The notes under the pieces: generated by a model | Told to the model about the DNA's origin: nothing | Database searches by the model: none | The model's input: only the letters and a program-made list of their open reading frames with translations | Position numbers and translations under genes: made by a program | Shown here: piece by piece, positions 1-11,365 of the stretch | How the letters are laid out: every line of letters starts with the position of its first letter | Position numbering within the stretch: position 1 is the stretch's first letter | Assembly (NCBI GenBank): GCA_914767715.1 | Contig: OU612067.1 | Coordinates: forward strand, 29,796,162-29,860,161 | DNA: 64,000 nt | Direction of reading: 5' to 3' | Source of the DNA: Membranipora membranacea | Taxonomy: Eukaryota > Bryozoa > Gymnolaemata > Cheilostomatida > Membraniporidae

Positions 1-325
1 CCACTGACAACCATTGGTTATAGTGGTCTGTAGTTGGAGAGTAGAGAAATTGGTTACTGAGAGAAACTAGACCATTGCCAGCTTGCACACAATTGCAAAA
101 GTTTCCCAAATGTAAATCTTCATCAATAGAATGGTGTATTCAAGTGTTGTAGAGGTACTAGCTCTCTAGAGTATAACGCTGGTTTAATTATTCGTCTTGT
201 TAATTTGGGAAAAAAGTAGATAGGCCTAGATACAAGAAATGACTCCTTTTGATTGCAGATTTTTTTGTATTTTAGTCTACATTGTAAAGCAACACAGACC
301 GCAGAATAGTACTGAGAACAGTACA
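1..325. other. no gene recognised
   Basis: I see no coding exon or repeat here. Open frames on both strands overlap each other and have no splice or promoter support. A TATAAC-like string near 166 might serve the candidate gene that starts at 326, but this is weak. Confidence 0.4.
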
Positions 326-568
326 ATGAAGAAGAGAGTGTTTGGGTGGTTTATAGCATATGTGATACAACTCGTAGTATCAATAGTTGTTCAGCTTACT
401 CAATTCAAACAGGTAAGCAGACAATCAAATTTTCATTTTCGGTTGTAAAATTTGATTAAGTTGCAGCAGGGAACTGACCCAGAAAGGCTTGAGATGGCTG
501 GGGTTATAAGCATCAATATCTCCACTGTTACACTTGCATCGAGCATCGTTAGTAATATAATGATATAA
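326..568 (+). CDS. candidate 62-aa two-helix membrane protein, two exons
   Basis: Exon 1 is 326-412: an ATG followed by a basic start (MKKR) and a long hydrophobic stretch (roughly residues 5-25), ending exactly at a codon boundary on a strong donor (CAG/GTAAGC). A 54-nt intron (413-466) ends in a NAGNAG acceptor. Exon 2 (467-568) is open in the same phase, adds a second hydrophobic segment (about residues 39-62) and stops at TAA 566-568. The joined frame closes at 189 nt. I do not recognise the family. Exon 2 and about 100 nt beyond resemble 41240-41425, where the frame is broken, so this could be a small gene with a pseudogene copy or part of a dispersed repeat. The intron is short, and an ATTAAA near 745 is the only possible poly(A) signal. 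Confidence 0.35.
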
Positions 569-1082
569 ATGTCAGGTGATATGTGTAGGCTAACTGATGA
601 TAATTGCGTCGGTGTAATCGTTGAAGTATCATGGCATAAATTTGGTAAAAACTGCTTGAACACTGGCAGGCCTCAGCAAGAAATTTTCATTGAAGCCGGC
701 CAGTTAGTGTAATTAGGAGTTCAGTGACTTAATGTAAGCTAGCATTAAATTTTGGCTAGTGAAGGTTGAAGTCCATAAAAAGAAAAAAAGGGTGGGCGTA
801 TGTTTGCTACTCTTGAAGTTAGCTTTTTCAAGCCTGCGCAAAATGAAGAAAATTTCCTCCTATGAATACTTTACTCCTCTATGGAACTTTTTATGAACAT
901 TATATCTGCTTGATTTTGATTACTGTACCTTACATTTTAGAACGTACCTGAGGCATTGGATTAGCAGGATGTTGGCACCTATTGACATTTGACTACCGCG
1001 TCAAACAACTTGAAGGCAGTTAGTGTAGGAAGAACAAGTATTCATCAGATAAAGTGGTAAGCTACTCTCACACTACTCTGTA
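569..1082. other. noncoding; first 100 nt shared with 41.3 kb
   Basis: The stretch up to about 660 continues the similarity to 41240-41425. Beyond that I see only AT-rich noncoding sequence. Confidence 0.5.
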
Positions 1083-1153
1083 AGTCTACTCATTCTTCAC
1101 GACTGAGTAGTAGAGTAGTACTCTACTACTCAGTCGTGAAGAATGAGTAGACT
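1083..1153. repeat. perfect 71-bp palindrome
   Basis: Two 35-bp arms (1083-1117 and 1119-1153) are exact reverse complements around a single G at 1118. The arms contain internal TAGTAGAGTAG-like sub-repeats. Such a sequence can extrude a cruciform or, if transcribed, form a long hairpin. It may be a foldback element or a recent inverted duplication. Confidence 0.95.
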
Positions 1154-2373
1154 AACTAAGAAGTCTAGCTAGTAACTGTTAGTTATTATCACTACTAGTA
1201 GCCTTCAGTAGTTTGCCAATCAGCGGTGTCTTTCAATTAGAAAGAGCGATACTTTACTAAAGCAATTTATCACTATCACATCACTCGAAATTATTGCCCA
1301 CTTGGTCTTTCAATTAGACAAAATCACTCCCAAATCGCTCGCTCAGAATGTATATAGTTCAATCATTGACTGAACGATTTGAAAGTGAGACCCCTAGCAG
1401 GTATTGCTCACTCACCTGGTGAGCGATCAGATTGTGATTTTGGTTTTTAAGTGTTGTGTTATTTGTAATTTGTTAAAATGTTAGAATCCGGCTCCAAATG
1501 CAATGATCTCAGTGCCCTAACTTCATATCTAGATGGGTGAAAGAAAGAGGGCTTACACGGTTTTCATCAGTAATAATACATCTTGGGTTTTAATGAGCTC
1601 ATTGGATGGTTGTGACAGGGTTGTCACATCCAATTCTTGAGAAAGGCACCCAAGTGTCTTCGGAGTTCACCTCTATTACAAAAACTAAGTGCAGACAACC
1701 ATTGCAGTACTAACAGTCTGCTGAATAACAATAAAAAAAGCATGGCTGTAAATGCTGTTGGCAAATTCCCACATGATTATAATATAAGTTGTATGTCAAT
1801 TAAAATATTTTCACCCCTGCATTTCCGGTTGCTCCAATCCTAGTAAAATCCAAGTAAAACGATGTTGTCTTGTGTTGATGGCTGGAGGGGGAGCAGCTCC
1901 AAATATATGCAAATTAGATTAAAATTATTCTTGAGGTAGAGAATGTTTTACTTTTTGTCACCACGCTCAGTAAATAACCTAACAAAGAGTCAAGTAGATG
2001 TCGAGCACATAGTGCTTGCTTTCCAATCTAGTCAATGCAATGTCACAGTGTATGTTATGTCATTATCCCTATCGTTTTATCCAATTTTTCTGCATTTGGA
2101 TTCGCTTCTGGTGTCACCAGTAAAATGGGAGGAACTTGAAATGTAGGCATTTATCACAGAACTTGTAATGGTTCTGGATCAAAGAAAGAAGAAATATGTC
2201 TTCATCCAACCAACTTAACATTATTGATCGCCAACCACCCAACCAACGCTACTCCATATTGAAAAGTTTCCCCACTCCTGATTGCTAAAATGAATTATTC
2301 TGAGCAATGATTTTTGCGTCATATTGTGTACTCTGATCTAAACTTCAACAGTGCCTCTGTTAGAAGGGAATTA
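1154..2373. other. no gene recognised
   Basis: AT-rich intergenic sequence. Related strings around TCTTTCAATTAGA occur near 1230 and 1307 and suggest an old degenerate repeat. Open frames at 1637-1843 and 1943-2146 have no splice or codon-use support. Confidence 0.4.
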
Positions 2374-2387
2374 GGGGGGGGGGGGGG
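2374..2387 (+). repeat. G14 homopolymer
   Basis: Fourteen consecutive G residues. The matching C14 tract at 2976-2989 is the same length on the other strand. Confidence 0.95.
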
Positions 2388-2821
2388 TTATTGTATGACA
2401 CCTGAAGCTTTTGAACAAACCATCGGAGTGAGCATTTGCTAATGTTGTTTCACCTTGGGCGTGACACTGAGCTTATATATATTATATCTGCTTTCGCTTT
2501 GCATACTTTTGTCTTTTGTGATAGTATGGTACTTCAAAAAGTGCTGTTTTGATGTGGCCGCGTGGGCCTACATACATCTCAATTCGTAGTTTAGTGGACA
2601 GTCATAGCTTCATCATATTCTATAGACGGCATACAATAGATAGCTGTCAGGAGGTCATTTCTCACAGATATACTCATATATGGTGTCCCAAACTCCGCAC
2701 ATAATTTTTTTCTACAACAATCTTACCGTTTTCTTGACTTCACATCATGAATTAATTTCTACATACAAGATTATTTTTTACAGTTTTACTATTTGGAGGA
2801 GTGAACGTAGAATGGGGACAG

Positions 2822-2994
2822 TGACTCAGAATATATACGACAGAGCATCATACTCAGCAGTTTTCTCACACCTTGTCACCCACCACCAATAACTCCAGCT
2901 TCAAAGAAGCACACTCTGCTGATGCTCTCTTTGTTACACTTGGAACTGAAGTTGAGAAGACACCAGGGACAAATACCCCCCCCCCCCCCACCCA
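2822..2994 (+). other. possible coding exon, unassigned
   Basis: After the TGA at 2822-2824 there is an open frame with protein-like composition (for example ALFVTLGTEVEKTPG). It runs into a proline run encoded by the C tract and ends on a good donor (CAAG/GTATGT, donor GT at about 2996). No compatible downstream exon was found: the well-formed acceptor at 3289 (polypyrimidine then CAG) opens the wrong phase. Homopolymer length errors could hide the true frame. Treat as a hint only. Confidence 0.2.
2976..2989 (+). repeat. C14 homopolymer
   Basis: Fourteen consecutive C residues just upstream of a possible splice donor. Confidence 0.95.
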
Positions 2995-4863
2995 AGGTAT
3001 GTATGGGCTTGAATGATCACCAATGCTTATCTATCAATAATTTGGGAGTCACCAGCAAAATTATTATGTCAAACAATGTAATCCTCTGATTCATGATTGT
3101 TGCTACATCACTTAGACGCGTATTATATATAGTTTTTTTTGGTGATGGGTTGCGGTAAATATCGAATATACCAAATATATCAAATTGGAATACTTTAGCC
3201 AGCGACACGTTGACACCCTCCCCCTAATTTAGCCACAATCGCTCTGAAAGTATGACACGGTGATTGATATACATTTTTCTTCTTTTCAGACTATAATTGA
3301 GACTCATGGTGGTATAGAGCGGACACCAGTCATGACACATCAAATATGCACCATAAGCACCTCCTCCGATAGTGAACTGTCACAAAAGTCACACTCTTAT
3401 ATCTGCGCAGCACTATGTTGTCACTGCACACTGTTGAATCGATAGATCAAAAAGTAGTGCCACATAAACTTTCCCCATATGATAATTGATAGGGATGGGC
3501 ACATGCTCTCATTTTATCAAAGTTTCAAGCTGTTCAGTGTTCACATTTGTATTGATATATCAATTGACTTTAGGGCATTTCTTGCGCCTAATGGTATTTT
3601 ATAATCCTGTTGACAATCGCAGGAGGCCTTCTAGCGTTGTTGATTGTGAATGCCAATGTTTTGTGGGTTAACATATGCAAGAATAACATCTAAAATTTTT
3701 AGTATTTTTTACTGATTCAATTTTTTTTTTGGACAGTTTATTGTTCTCACCTCGTCGATTATTCATAATTTTTCATTCCAATGCTTTGCATCCTATTCAG
3801 GTATCAGTGAACTTTAGTTCAATGCAGGTATTCCTACTGTGGATTAACATGTATATCAGTTATATTTAAGAGTACAATGAGTACGACTTGTTTTTTAAAA
3901 TAAACAGCTTTCAATTCATTTCCAAAACATGATCAAAAGGTTCATCACTCGACATATAGGCTGAGCACTAGGTTCACGTTGATGCACTGATCTTACATCT
4001 TGTCATATATCATTACATGATACATTCGGTTGTCCATTGTCACTGAACTGTGTGGGTGAGTCCGGTTGAGGTTGGTGAGAGGGTCGGTCTACCTCTGTAT
4101 GTCCGAAACAAGAAGTGTCATTTGTATAGCGCACACATACATATTGAGGTTTGATCACAGCAATGAACTCCCTCTTCATTGATCACAGAATGGTTTCTCA
4201 GGCATTGTGTTTAGCAATGGCAGGCAAATTTACAAGTCGGTTTATCCCTGTGTTAAGCTTCTTATGGCTCATAGAGGGTTGCAGTTAGGTGGGAATCGGT
4301 GCTGCTAGTACACATTTTTTGGTTAGTGAGGTCCAAGACTACTATCCTGGTTAGTAGTTAGTACAAGGCAGTTTAATAATTTTTAGAAATTAGTACAAAG
4401 CAGCTTACTAATTGATAGAGGATTATAGTACGATGGCACTGCTTACATAAACTTTGCTAATATTGAACCCTCCTTGCTATAAACATCACCATGGTAGTAT
4501 CATTGCTCGTAAAGAGTTAGTTACTTTTTTTATTTCTCATCTAAACAAAATTCCCTGTCCAGTGGTACAAATTATGATTCTGTAAGACCGGTGTGAGAGT
4601 ATTTGTGTTCAGATATATACAAAATAAGTCTAGTTGTACACTTTTTTGTGTGTTTCAACACCTCATCAATCATTTCAGTTATTGCTGGGTGGTTAAAAGT
4701 TATATAGATAGATCAGGAATCTTGTTTAGAAGAAGTCTATTTAAACTTTCCTTCTACACCCTCTAGATTTTAAGATATATCAATTTTTACAACCCCTTAT
4801 CATTTTTAGGAATTTCAACAAGAATAGCTAACCAGAGGGATTATATAGATGACACACTAAGGG
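2995..4863. other. no gene recognised
   Basis: AT-rich sequence with scattered short frames (3260-3445, 3486-3671). The first follows a strong polypyrimidine/CAG acceptor, but I could not connect it to any upstream exon. Confidence 0.35.
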
Positions 4864-6908
4864 TTAATCTACGCTCCTTGGGATTTTTTAGCGTGGATGG
4901 CTTTCATTAGCTGTTTGTTGGATGAAGATGTTCTGGGCATGGAGCACAAGCTCTGAATTTTATGGAATGTGGGTAGAGAGAAGCAAGGGTAAATCAAACC
5001 AAGGAGTAACAGCTTCCCCTGTTACCTCTTGATCAAACAGACCTATAGTTCAATGACACAATAGAACTCGTTTGTACGGAATGTCTGATGGTCACTGTAA
5101 ATTCTAAATATATCAATGCAGGCGATAATATTAAGCTGATAGCTTCGAAAGATTATCTGCTACAAGACTGTCCAGGCAATTATTTATCGCTCTAAATCTT
5201 AACTGATGTAATGGCCCTACAAGCCCCTAATCTGGCAACCTAGCCGCCTGTCTAAGCTACCGGTCTCATATATAACAGAATAAATATCAGTGTGGGTATT
5301 CCTTTGGCAGGAATTTGTTGAAATGATTGGAACAAGGAGTAAAAGTACTCCTTGATTGGAACTCCAGACTATAGCTGCATTGTGGAAATCCTGTCGTAAT
5401 GGTCGAAACTTCTAGGAAATGTATTTGGTAGACCACATGGAACTGATGCATCGATGTTGTTTTGCCCGATACTAGCCACATCACTCAATTACATGCAATT
5501 GATTTGAAATTAAATGCTAAAAAAATTAAACCTTTTTAGTTGAAAATTGTATTAATCTGGAGTAGGTTGGTGAAATCAGTCTTGATATTCATTGATAAAC
5601 CTATAGGTTGAAAGAACTTTCAACATACCAAACATTTCAATGCATGCATTCAGTGGCTACAATGTACAGTTCAATCTGCCTGATCACTTTCAATGGGATT
5701 AGCTTATTGAATTGAACAAGATTCTCAGTGTCTATTTGCCAATTACCTTTTACTTGACATCAACATCTTAGCCAAGCAGCTGAGTTCAAGCATAATTGGA
5801 TGTATTGTTGTTATCCAAGTTGTTTACCCATGAAGTCATAATCAAGATAAGCCAGTCAGAATGTTAATTTTGTTGACATTGGCAATCATAGGCAACCTGC
5901 ACAGAACTTAAAAGGTACCAGTAGATTTAAAAATGGTTAACCCTTTGCGTAAACACACAGATTATCGTAATGAGCTAGCAGCAGATTATCAAGAGCTGAG
6001 CCAGATACAACCACTGTATGTTGTATCGGGCTCAGCTCTTGTAGTTGACCAAGTAGCAGAGGAAAATCAATGAAACACCGGATAATAAGAGCGCAAGAGA
6101 TTTTTTTGCAAAGCAATCTCATGTTTGGCATAGTTACTCTGTACTATTATGAGCTTGGAAGCAGAGTTTGGTGAAATAATTTGATGAAAATATACAAATG
6201 GAATTTGGTCAACCATCTAGTATTTTTCATAAAAGGTTAAAACTTCCCACCCCCTCACTCTTCTGTCAAAGAATGATCATGATTGTACTTTCACCAAAAC
6301 AACCATCATTGTAAACATGTACATTCGCAAAATTAAAAACTCACCGCATTCATTATCAACGGCAAAAGACAGTTAGGTCAGCTTACGATGACATCCTGTC
6401 TCTCTAATTCCACAAGTGTGTCATGATGACTTGTTACAAGTGCAATGGAATGTGTGTGTAGGATTAACTACCAGCGACAATTAATTCGATAATTAAAAAT
6501 TTTGACAAAGAATATTGAGGTAATCAAGTCATTATGCCTGTTAAAGGCTAACCTCCCTGCTTGTGGCACACAAGCTGACAGCTTAAAATGTATTACTGTA
6601 AACGTTGTTGTCTTGTCACTAGCCTAACATTTAAATACTATCTGTACTAGTGCCAACACCTGCTAGGGAACTACCATCCAAGAGTGAGAGAGAAAAATGC
6701 CACAATTGCTTCCTGTACACCATATAACTGAGATGGCGGGGAATGATAAAGTTTAACATCAAGAGCTCCTTTGTAGACAGGTAATGAATGTATACCAGGT
6801 TTACAATAGATTTACCTTTGCCTCATTTTACCCACATACCATAGCATTCAGAGCTAAATCCTTGCTCAGAGCCATTCAATCTCAAAAATCCCAAGGAGCG
6901 TAGATTAA
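4864..6908. mobile_element. TTAA-flanked inverted-repeat DNA transposon, non-autonomous
   Basis: The sequence starting TTAATCTACGCTCCTTGGGA at 4864 recurs as its reverse complement ending at 6908. The match is 25 bp without mismatch. TTAA sits at both outer ends, which is the target duplication expected of piggyBac-like elements. The terminal bases inside the TTAA (TCTACGC) are not the CCC-type ends usual for that superfamily, so this is tentative. The 2,045-bp interior has no transposase-like frame and carries several small hairpins, including the one at 5990-6041. Confidence 0.6.
5990..6041 (+). repeat. 22-bp-arm hairpin
   Basis: Arms 5990-6011 and 6020-6041 are reverse complements with one mismatch around an 8-nt loop (CACTGTAT). 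It lies inside the TTAA-flanked element. The stem is too short and the loop too tight for a typical animal pre-miRNA. Confidence 0.85.
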
Positions 6909-6967
6909 GGCTATGCCAATAATCAGTATTAATACTGCATGCTTTGACACCAAGTATGGTTTCTAGC

Positions 6968-7346
6968 CAGGGGCGTATATTCTAAAAAATTTCACTCACT
7001 GACTTTTTAGAGATGAGCATAATGATCGGGCACAGCCCGATCCACACGCCGTAGGCGTGGCGGGGAGGGGCGCTTAAGCGCCCTCCCACCACGGAAATGT
7101 TTGCATATCGGTAGCAAAATAGTGCAAGCAGAGAGGTATTTCAATAGCTCACTGAGCTGTTCGGTACTTTCAGAAAACAACTCAATAGCAGAAGAAGATT
7201 ACGGTAAAAATGCTCCAGTTATAAAGCACCCATTTGAAAAAAAACTGACCCCGAAGGGATTCGAACCCACAACAATCTTATTTACAGTGATTATTAGGCA
7301 GACGCTCTACACACTGAGCTAATATGAGTGCTAATATACGCCACTA
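6968..7346 (-). mobile_element. hAT-type MITE with internal tRNA-like segment, copy 1
   Basis: This 379-bp element begins CAGGGGCGTATATT and ends AATATACGCCACTA, giving imperfect terminal inverted repeats. It is flanked on both sides by the same 8 bp, TTTCTAGC (6960-6967 and 7347-7354). Inside are GC-rich palindromes, including GGGCGCTTAAGCGCCC, and on the minus strand a tRNA-like stretch with TAGCTCAGTGTGTAGAGCG (A box) and GGGTTCGAATCCC (B box, about 7258-7270). It has no transposase. The 8-bp duplication and CAGGGGCG ends fit the hAT superfamily. The second copy is at 24663-25076. Confidence 0.9.
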
Positions 7347-7940
7347 TTTCTAGCATCAGTCAGCATATTTTCGGTAGTTCTGTGGAGAATATGGCCTCAT
7401 TCGCATATCACTTTTCTCCACTTAGGCATGTAGGGCGATTAATACAAAGTAGATCCTCGCTCAACGGGTGAGCGATGTTGTACTTTTTTATTAGTAGCAA
7501 AGTTTTGTGATCATTCTGCTAGCATAATTTAGCTGATGTATTCTATTTATGCAGTTGCTGCCTACATTCTCAGATTGCACAAGATATAGCTTAGGGTAGG
7601 CCTACAGTACAACACAGAAGAGTTGAACATAGGTATTTTGTCGGCTCATCATACTCAATACTAAGAGTTTTCTGTGCTTACAAAAATTGTGAGGAGGACA
7701 ACTGGAATGGAATGCTTTCATTGTAGCAGCTAACTTGCCTGGTCATCTAAATACAAACTCATTGAATACAATGTCAATCCAATTATATAATATTGACTAG
7801 AACTGGGCTAGAACTGTAAAGGATTATACTATAACAATACAATAGCAATAATAAATGTAGTTTATTTGGCAGGCAGGGTTAATTATACAATAATGTTGCT
7901 GGTTGGGTAATGATATATGGGGCATGAAACTCAGTGTATG

Positions 7941-9240
7941 TCCTGAAAATCTGAGGTCTGTAGCTCAATAATTGCTTATGCCAGCTACAAAAGAAGCTTT
8001 CTCTAAAGCATCACAAATCAGTAAAATAATGTGTAGGCACATTTTCTTTTGAGCAGCAGCATGGCTTCGAATGGTCTGACACCACAAATTTTTATATCAT
8101 TCGATTGCTCATCTTCTGAGGAACACAGTGGTTATTTTCTTTAGTAAACAAGGAAAATATCTACCAACATATCGAAAGCTTTATGGAAAACAGTTAAAAA
8201 ATTATATTAATTGCTGCCCTGCTGCCGGCTTATGTGTGAAATTATTCCACTTTCATGGGGAGCAAAGAAATACACAGTTTGTGAGTGTGTCCTGAAAATC
8301 TGAGGTCTGTAGCTCAATATTTTCTTATGCCAGCTACAAAAGAAGCTTTTTCTAAAGCATCAAAAATCAGTAAAACAATGTGTAGCCAAATTATCTTTTG
8401 AGCAGCAGCATAACTTCTAAAGGTCTGACAGCACAAATTTTTATATCATTGGATTCTTCATCTCCCGAGGAACATAGTGTTAATTTTTTTAGTAAAAAAG
8501 GAAAACATCTTCCAACATTTCGAGAGCTTTAGTGAAAACAGTTTGAAAATGATAAAATTGCTGCCCTGCTGCCGGCATATGTATGCAACTACTCCATTTT
8601 CATGGTGGGCATTTTTTGAGTATGATCTGAAAATCTGAGGTCTGTAGCTCGACAACTTATTTTGTTTGCAACAAAAAAGGTTTCCTCTTTACAATCATTA
8701 TGATTTATAGCCATATTGAGAGTATAAAAAATTTGGCACCAACTCGAACCCAGAGCTCTTCGTTGACGAAATAGAGAATTATCCACTGAGCTACACAGAC
8801 ATGTTGTATCAAAATAAGAGTGTCTGCCTTAAATTTAGTGGAGCATGAATTCTGTATTACAATAATTACATTACATTACTGATGATGAATACACACACAA
8901 TCAGCATATTTGTGCACAGCTAAATCATCGCAAATCAATCAAATAATGTAGAAGCACATTTTCTTTTGAGCAGCAGCATGGCTTCAAATGGTCTGACACA
9001 ACAAATTTTTATATCATTGGATTGCTCCTCTTCTGAGGGACAGAGTGGTTATTTTCTTTAGTAAACAAGGAAAGTATCTACCAACATATCGATAGCTTTA
9101 CGGAAAACGGTTAAAAAATGATATAAATTGCTGCCCTGCTGCCGGCTTATGTATGCAATTATTCCACTTTCATGGGGGGCAAAGAAATACACAGTTTGTG
9201 AGTGTGTCCTGAAAATTTGAGGTCTGTAGCTTGATAACTT
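7941..9240 (+). repeat. roughly 350-bp repeat array, interrupted
   Basis: Units begin near TCCTGAAAATCTGAGGTCTG at 7941 and 8290, with a related start at about 8625 and the unit end again at about 9206. Spacings are 349 and 335 bp. Each unit holds GAGCAGCAGCATGGCTTC and CTGCCCTGCTGCCGGC strings. A partial unit resumes at about 8918 after a tRNA-like insertion. It behaves as a short satellite or a repeatedly duplicated non-coding transposon. I see no protein frame. Confidence 0.85.
8735..8805 (-). repeat. tRNA-derived SINE head
   Basis: On the minus strand there is a TGTAGCTCAGTGGATAA A-box region followed by a GGGTTCGAG B-box region at tRNA-like spacing. The arms do not fold into a good acceptor stem, so this is a tRNA-derived repeat rather than a working tRNA. 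It interrupts the repeat array around it. Confidence 0.55.
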
Positions 9241-10429
9241 TTTATGCCAGCCACAAAAGAAGTTTTTCGCTTTATAATTTATATGAATTTTGGCCTTTTC
9301 GAGATGTGGAGATAACTCGGGTTCACAAAATTACCTTATATGCCCTGAGAATAGATAAATTGGCATTCAGTAGTGTGACACACAGTCTTATATACCAGTG
9401 AGAGTGGTTTGATTGGTGCGATAAAAGTGCATATCCATTTATTATTTATTATTCTTATTTCACTACAGTTTCTTGTGTAGCTTAATAGCAAGCAGAATAT
9501 ATAACATTATAACGGTAAAGCTTCGAACGATCAAGCGTGCATCCAAAGTACCTGCTTTCTCATTAGCGGATGAGTTAGACGGTCTATACAGGAAAATAAT
9601 CAAATGTGAACAGAAAGTTTTGATACATAGAGGAGCAAGCAATAATTGCATATTGATAGCTTCCTCAACAATAGCATGATTTAGACAAGCATAAAAACAT
9701 GGCCCAAACCACTCATCTATACCAGCAAGGATGTCACATCCTTGATGCCAGGGCACTTATGCTCCCTTGGACAGGGAGGGTAACTTTCCACTTACATTTG
9801 AATCTATTATCCAATGGATCTGCCAACAGTAAACTCTCAAACTCACTTTGGTTTGGTTGGTTAGTCTAGAGGAGATGTGGAAGATTAACTCAGTCTCAGT
9901 GTGGGCATAATTTGGTAGGAATAGGAAGGGACTGCCAGTTTAGCCATGAAATATTTGCTTTGCTTAGTTTGCATGTATCAGTTCACCTTTAGATGAATGC
10001 TTGTAGCTTTTTCCTTGCAGAACTTGCAGAAGTTGCTTTAAATAAGCTGGATGTAACCTCCATTCTTGCCACAACTTTATAAGAATGCCTTTATAGGACC
10101 TTGACCTGACCATGAGCTTTTTACATAAAAATGTTGATAATAGACTGATGAAATTCATTAGCTATCATTGAGGGCTTTGGGAAATCCAAAAGTTAGCCCT
10201 AAATACCTAGCAGTTGGATAAATAAACTGGGTGATGGTTTGTATATCACTCTGAGCAATTGATCATGTCTGATCAGTGAGAGGAAATAAGCTAATGTTAT
10301 TGTCATGTTGTCATTAAACTGAGTGATTATGAAAAATTGTGTAAAGGGGTCATATGTTATATTGGTTTATTATGCCATTTTTGACCTTTTCTCAACTTTG
10401 ATAATTATCTACTATTGGTAGGGCCAGGC
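9241..10429. other. no gene recognised
   Basis: Overlapping frames on both strands near 9463-9756 and 9964-10158 mirror each other and have no splice context. Confidence 0.4.
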
Positions 10430-10760
10430 CCTAGCAGCCGTGCCTGTAGGATATGGCCCTGGGGTGCAGGCTTGTGATCTATGAGGTCAAGGTCCAATTC
10501 CCGGCGCAGTCATTTCTCATTTGGAACTGGCACACTATTCAATCTAGCCAGGTCCTTGCGGTACGAGACTAAAAATAACAGAGGTCCACTGTCCCCACAA
10601 GCAGTAAAAAGAACCCCCTCTGCCTCTTGGATGTAAAGAGTAGGCGGGCATGGGTATAGGTGCATCATGTGTCCTATGGTTCCCAGTTCCTGTACTCTAG
10701 AAAGGATAACTCTCTCAAATGGTGATGACATGATGTTGGCAACAACCTCCACAAATTGGA
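10430..10760 (+). repeat. possible tRNA-derived SINE
   Basis: A segment with tRNA-like promoter strings (TAGGATATGG then GGTCCAATTCCC at tRNA spacing, about 10447-10502) is followed by a more GC-rich body unlike its surroundings. The 80-codon open frame on the other strand covers the body and is probably incidental. Only one copy is seen in the window. Confidence 0.35.
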
Positions 10761-11200
10761 TGTAGCTACATTAGGTATAGGAGTTTTCTAGCACCAGTTG
10801 TCGCATTTACAGCAGCAAACAGGATAATTTCTATATCAACATCAGACGCAATAAGAACATCCAATATTATAGCTAGCATCATCATCAGTACACTCAACCT
10901 CGACTCGAGGACACGCAGTTACCAGCTAGTGCATATCACCTCGAATCAGGGACAGGCAAATAATATGCAAATCTAAATTCTATTCTTAATACCGGTGCCA
11001 CCCTAACGCCAGAACCGTGACAACCATGACAATGCAGTAAAGGTGGCACCAACGGAGACAATTCAGAATTAGCATGATGTCTAACTTACACCAACCAACA
11101 CTTGCGGCTGATCAACCCTGGATCAACCCACTCTTGCGGCAGATCAACCCTCTTTTTGTGGTAATTGAAAATTGTGTTTAAATCTTGTTTTTTTGCTTAT

Positions 11201-11355
11201 TGACGTCAGCAGTTTTTTAATGTGTCTGGAACCATGCTATATAAGAGCATGGTTCACCAATGGAAAGTATAATTGATTTTGAAGGATTTGAATTGATTTG
11301 ATTTGTTTGGCGACCCTCTGGTCGTCAAGCAGCGCTCTTTGTTTTGCAACTTCAT
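11201..11355 (+). promoter_or_regulatory. CRE plus TATA promoter with possible noncoding first exon
   Basis: A consensus CRE (TGACGTCA, 11201-11208) is followed by TATATAAG (11238-11245). The TATA box is embedded in an 8-bp inverted repeat (ACCATGCT ... AGCATGGT, 11231-11253). About 110 nt further on, GGAGACAG/GTCAGT looks like a splice donor at about 11365. No coding exon was linked to it. It could be the promoter of an unseen gene or the U3/R part of a solo LTR. The TGGCGACC string at about 11309 is also seen in some LTR-element leader regions. Confidence 0.4.
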
Positions 11356-11365
11356 TCTGGAGACA

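Noticed and set aside
3260-3445. 61-codon open frame after a strong polypyrimidine/CAG acceptor
   Set aside because: The phase set by the upstream candidate donor meets a stop at once, and no other upstream exon fits.
5990-6041. Pre-miRNA
   Set aside because: The 8-nt loop and stem of only 22 bp are below the usual precursor size, and it lies in a transposon.
9463-9756. Overlapping 97- and 68-codon frames on opposite strands
   Set aside because: Mirror frames without domain, splice or promoter support.
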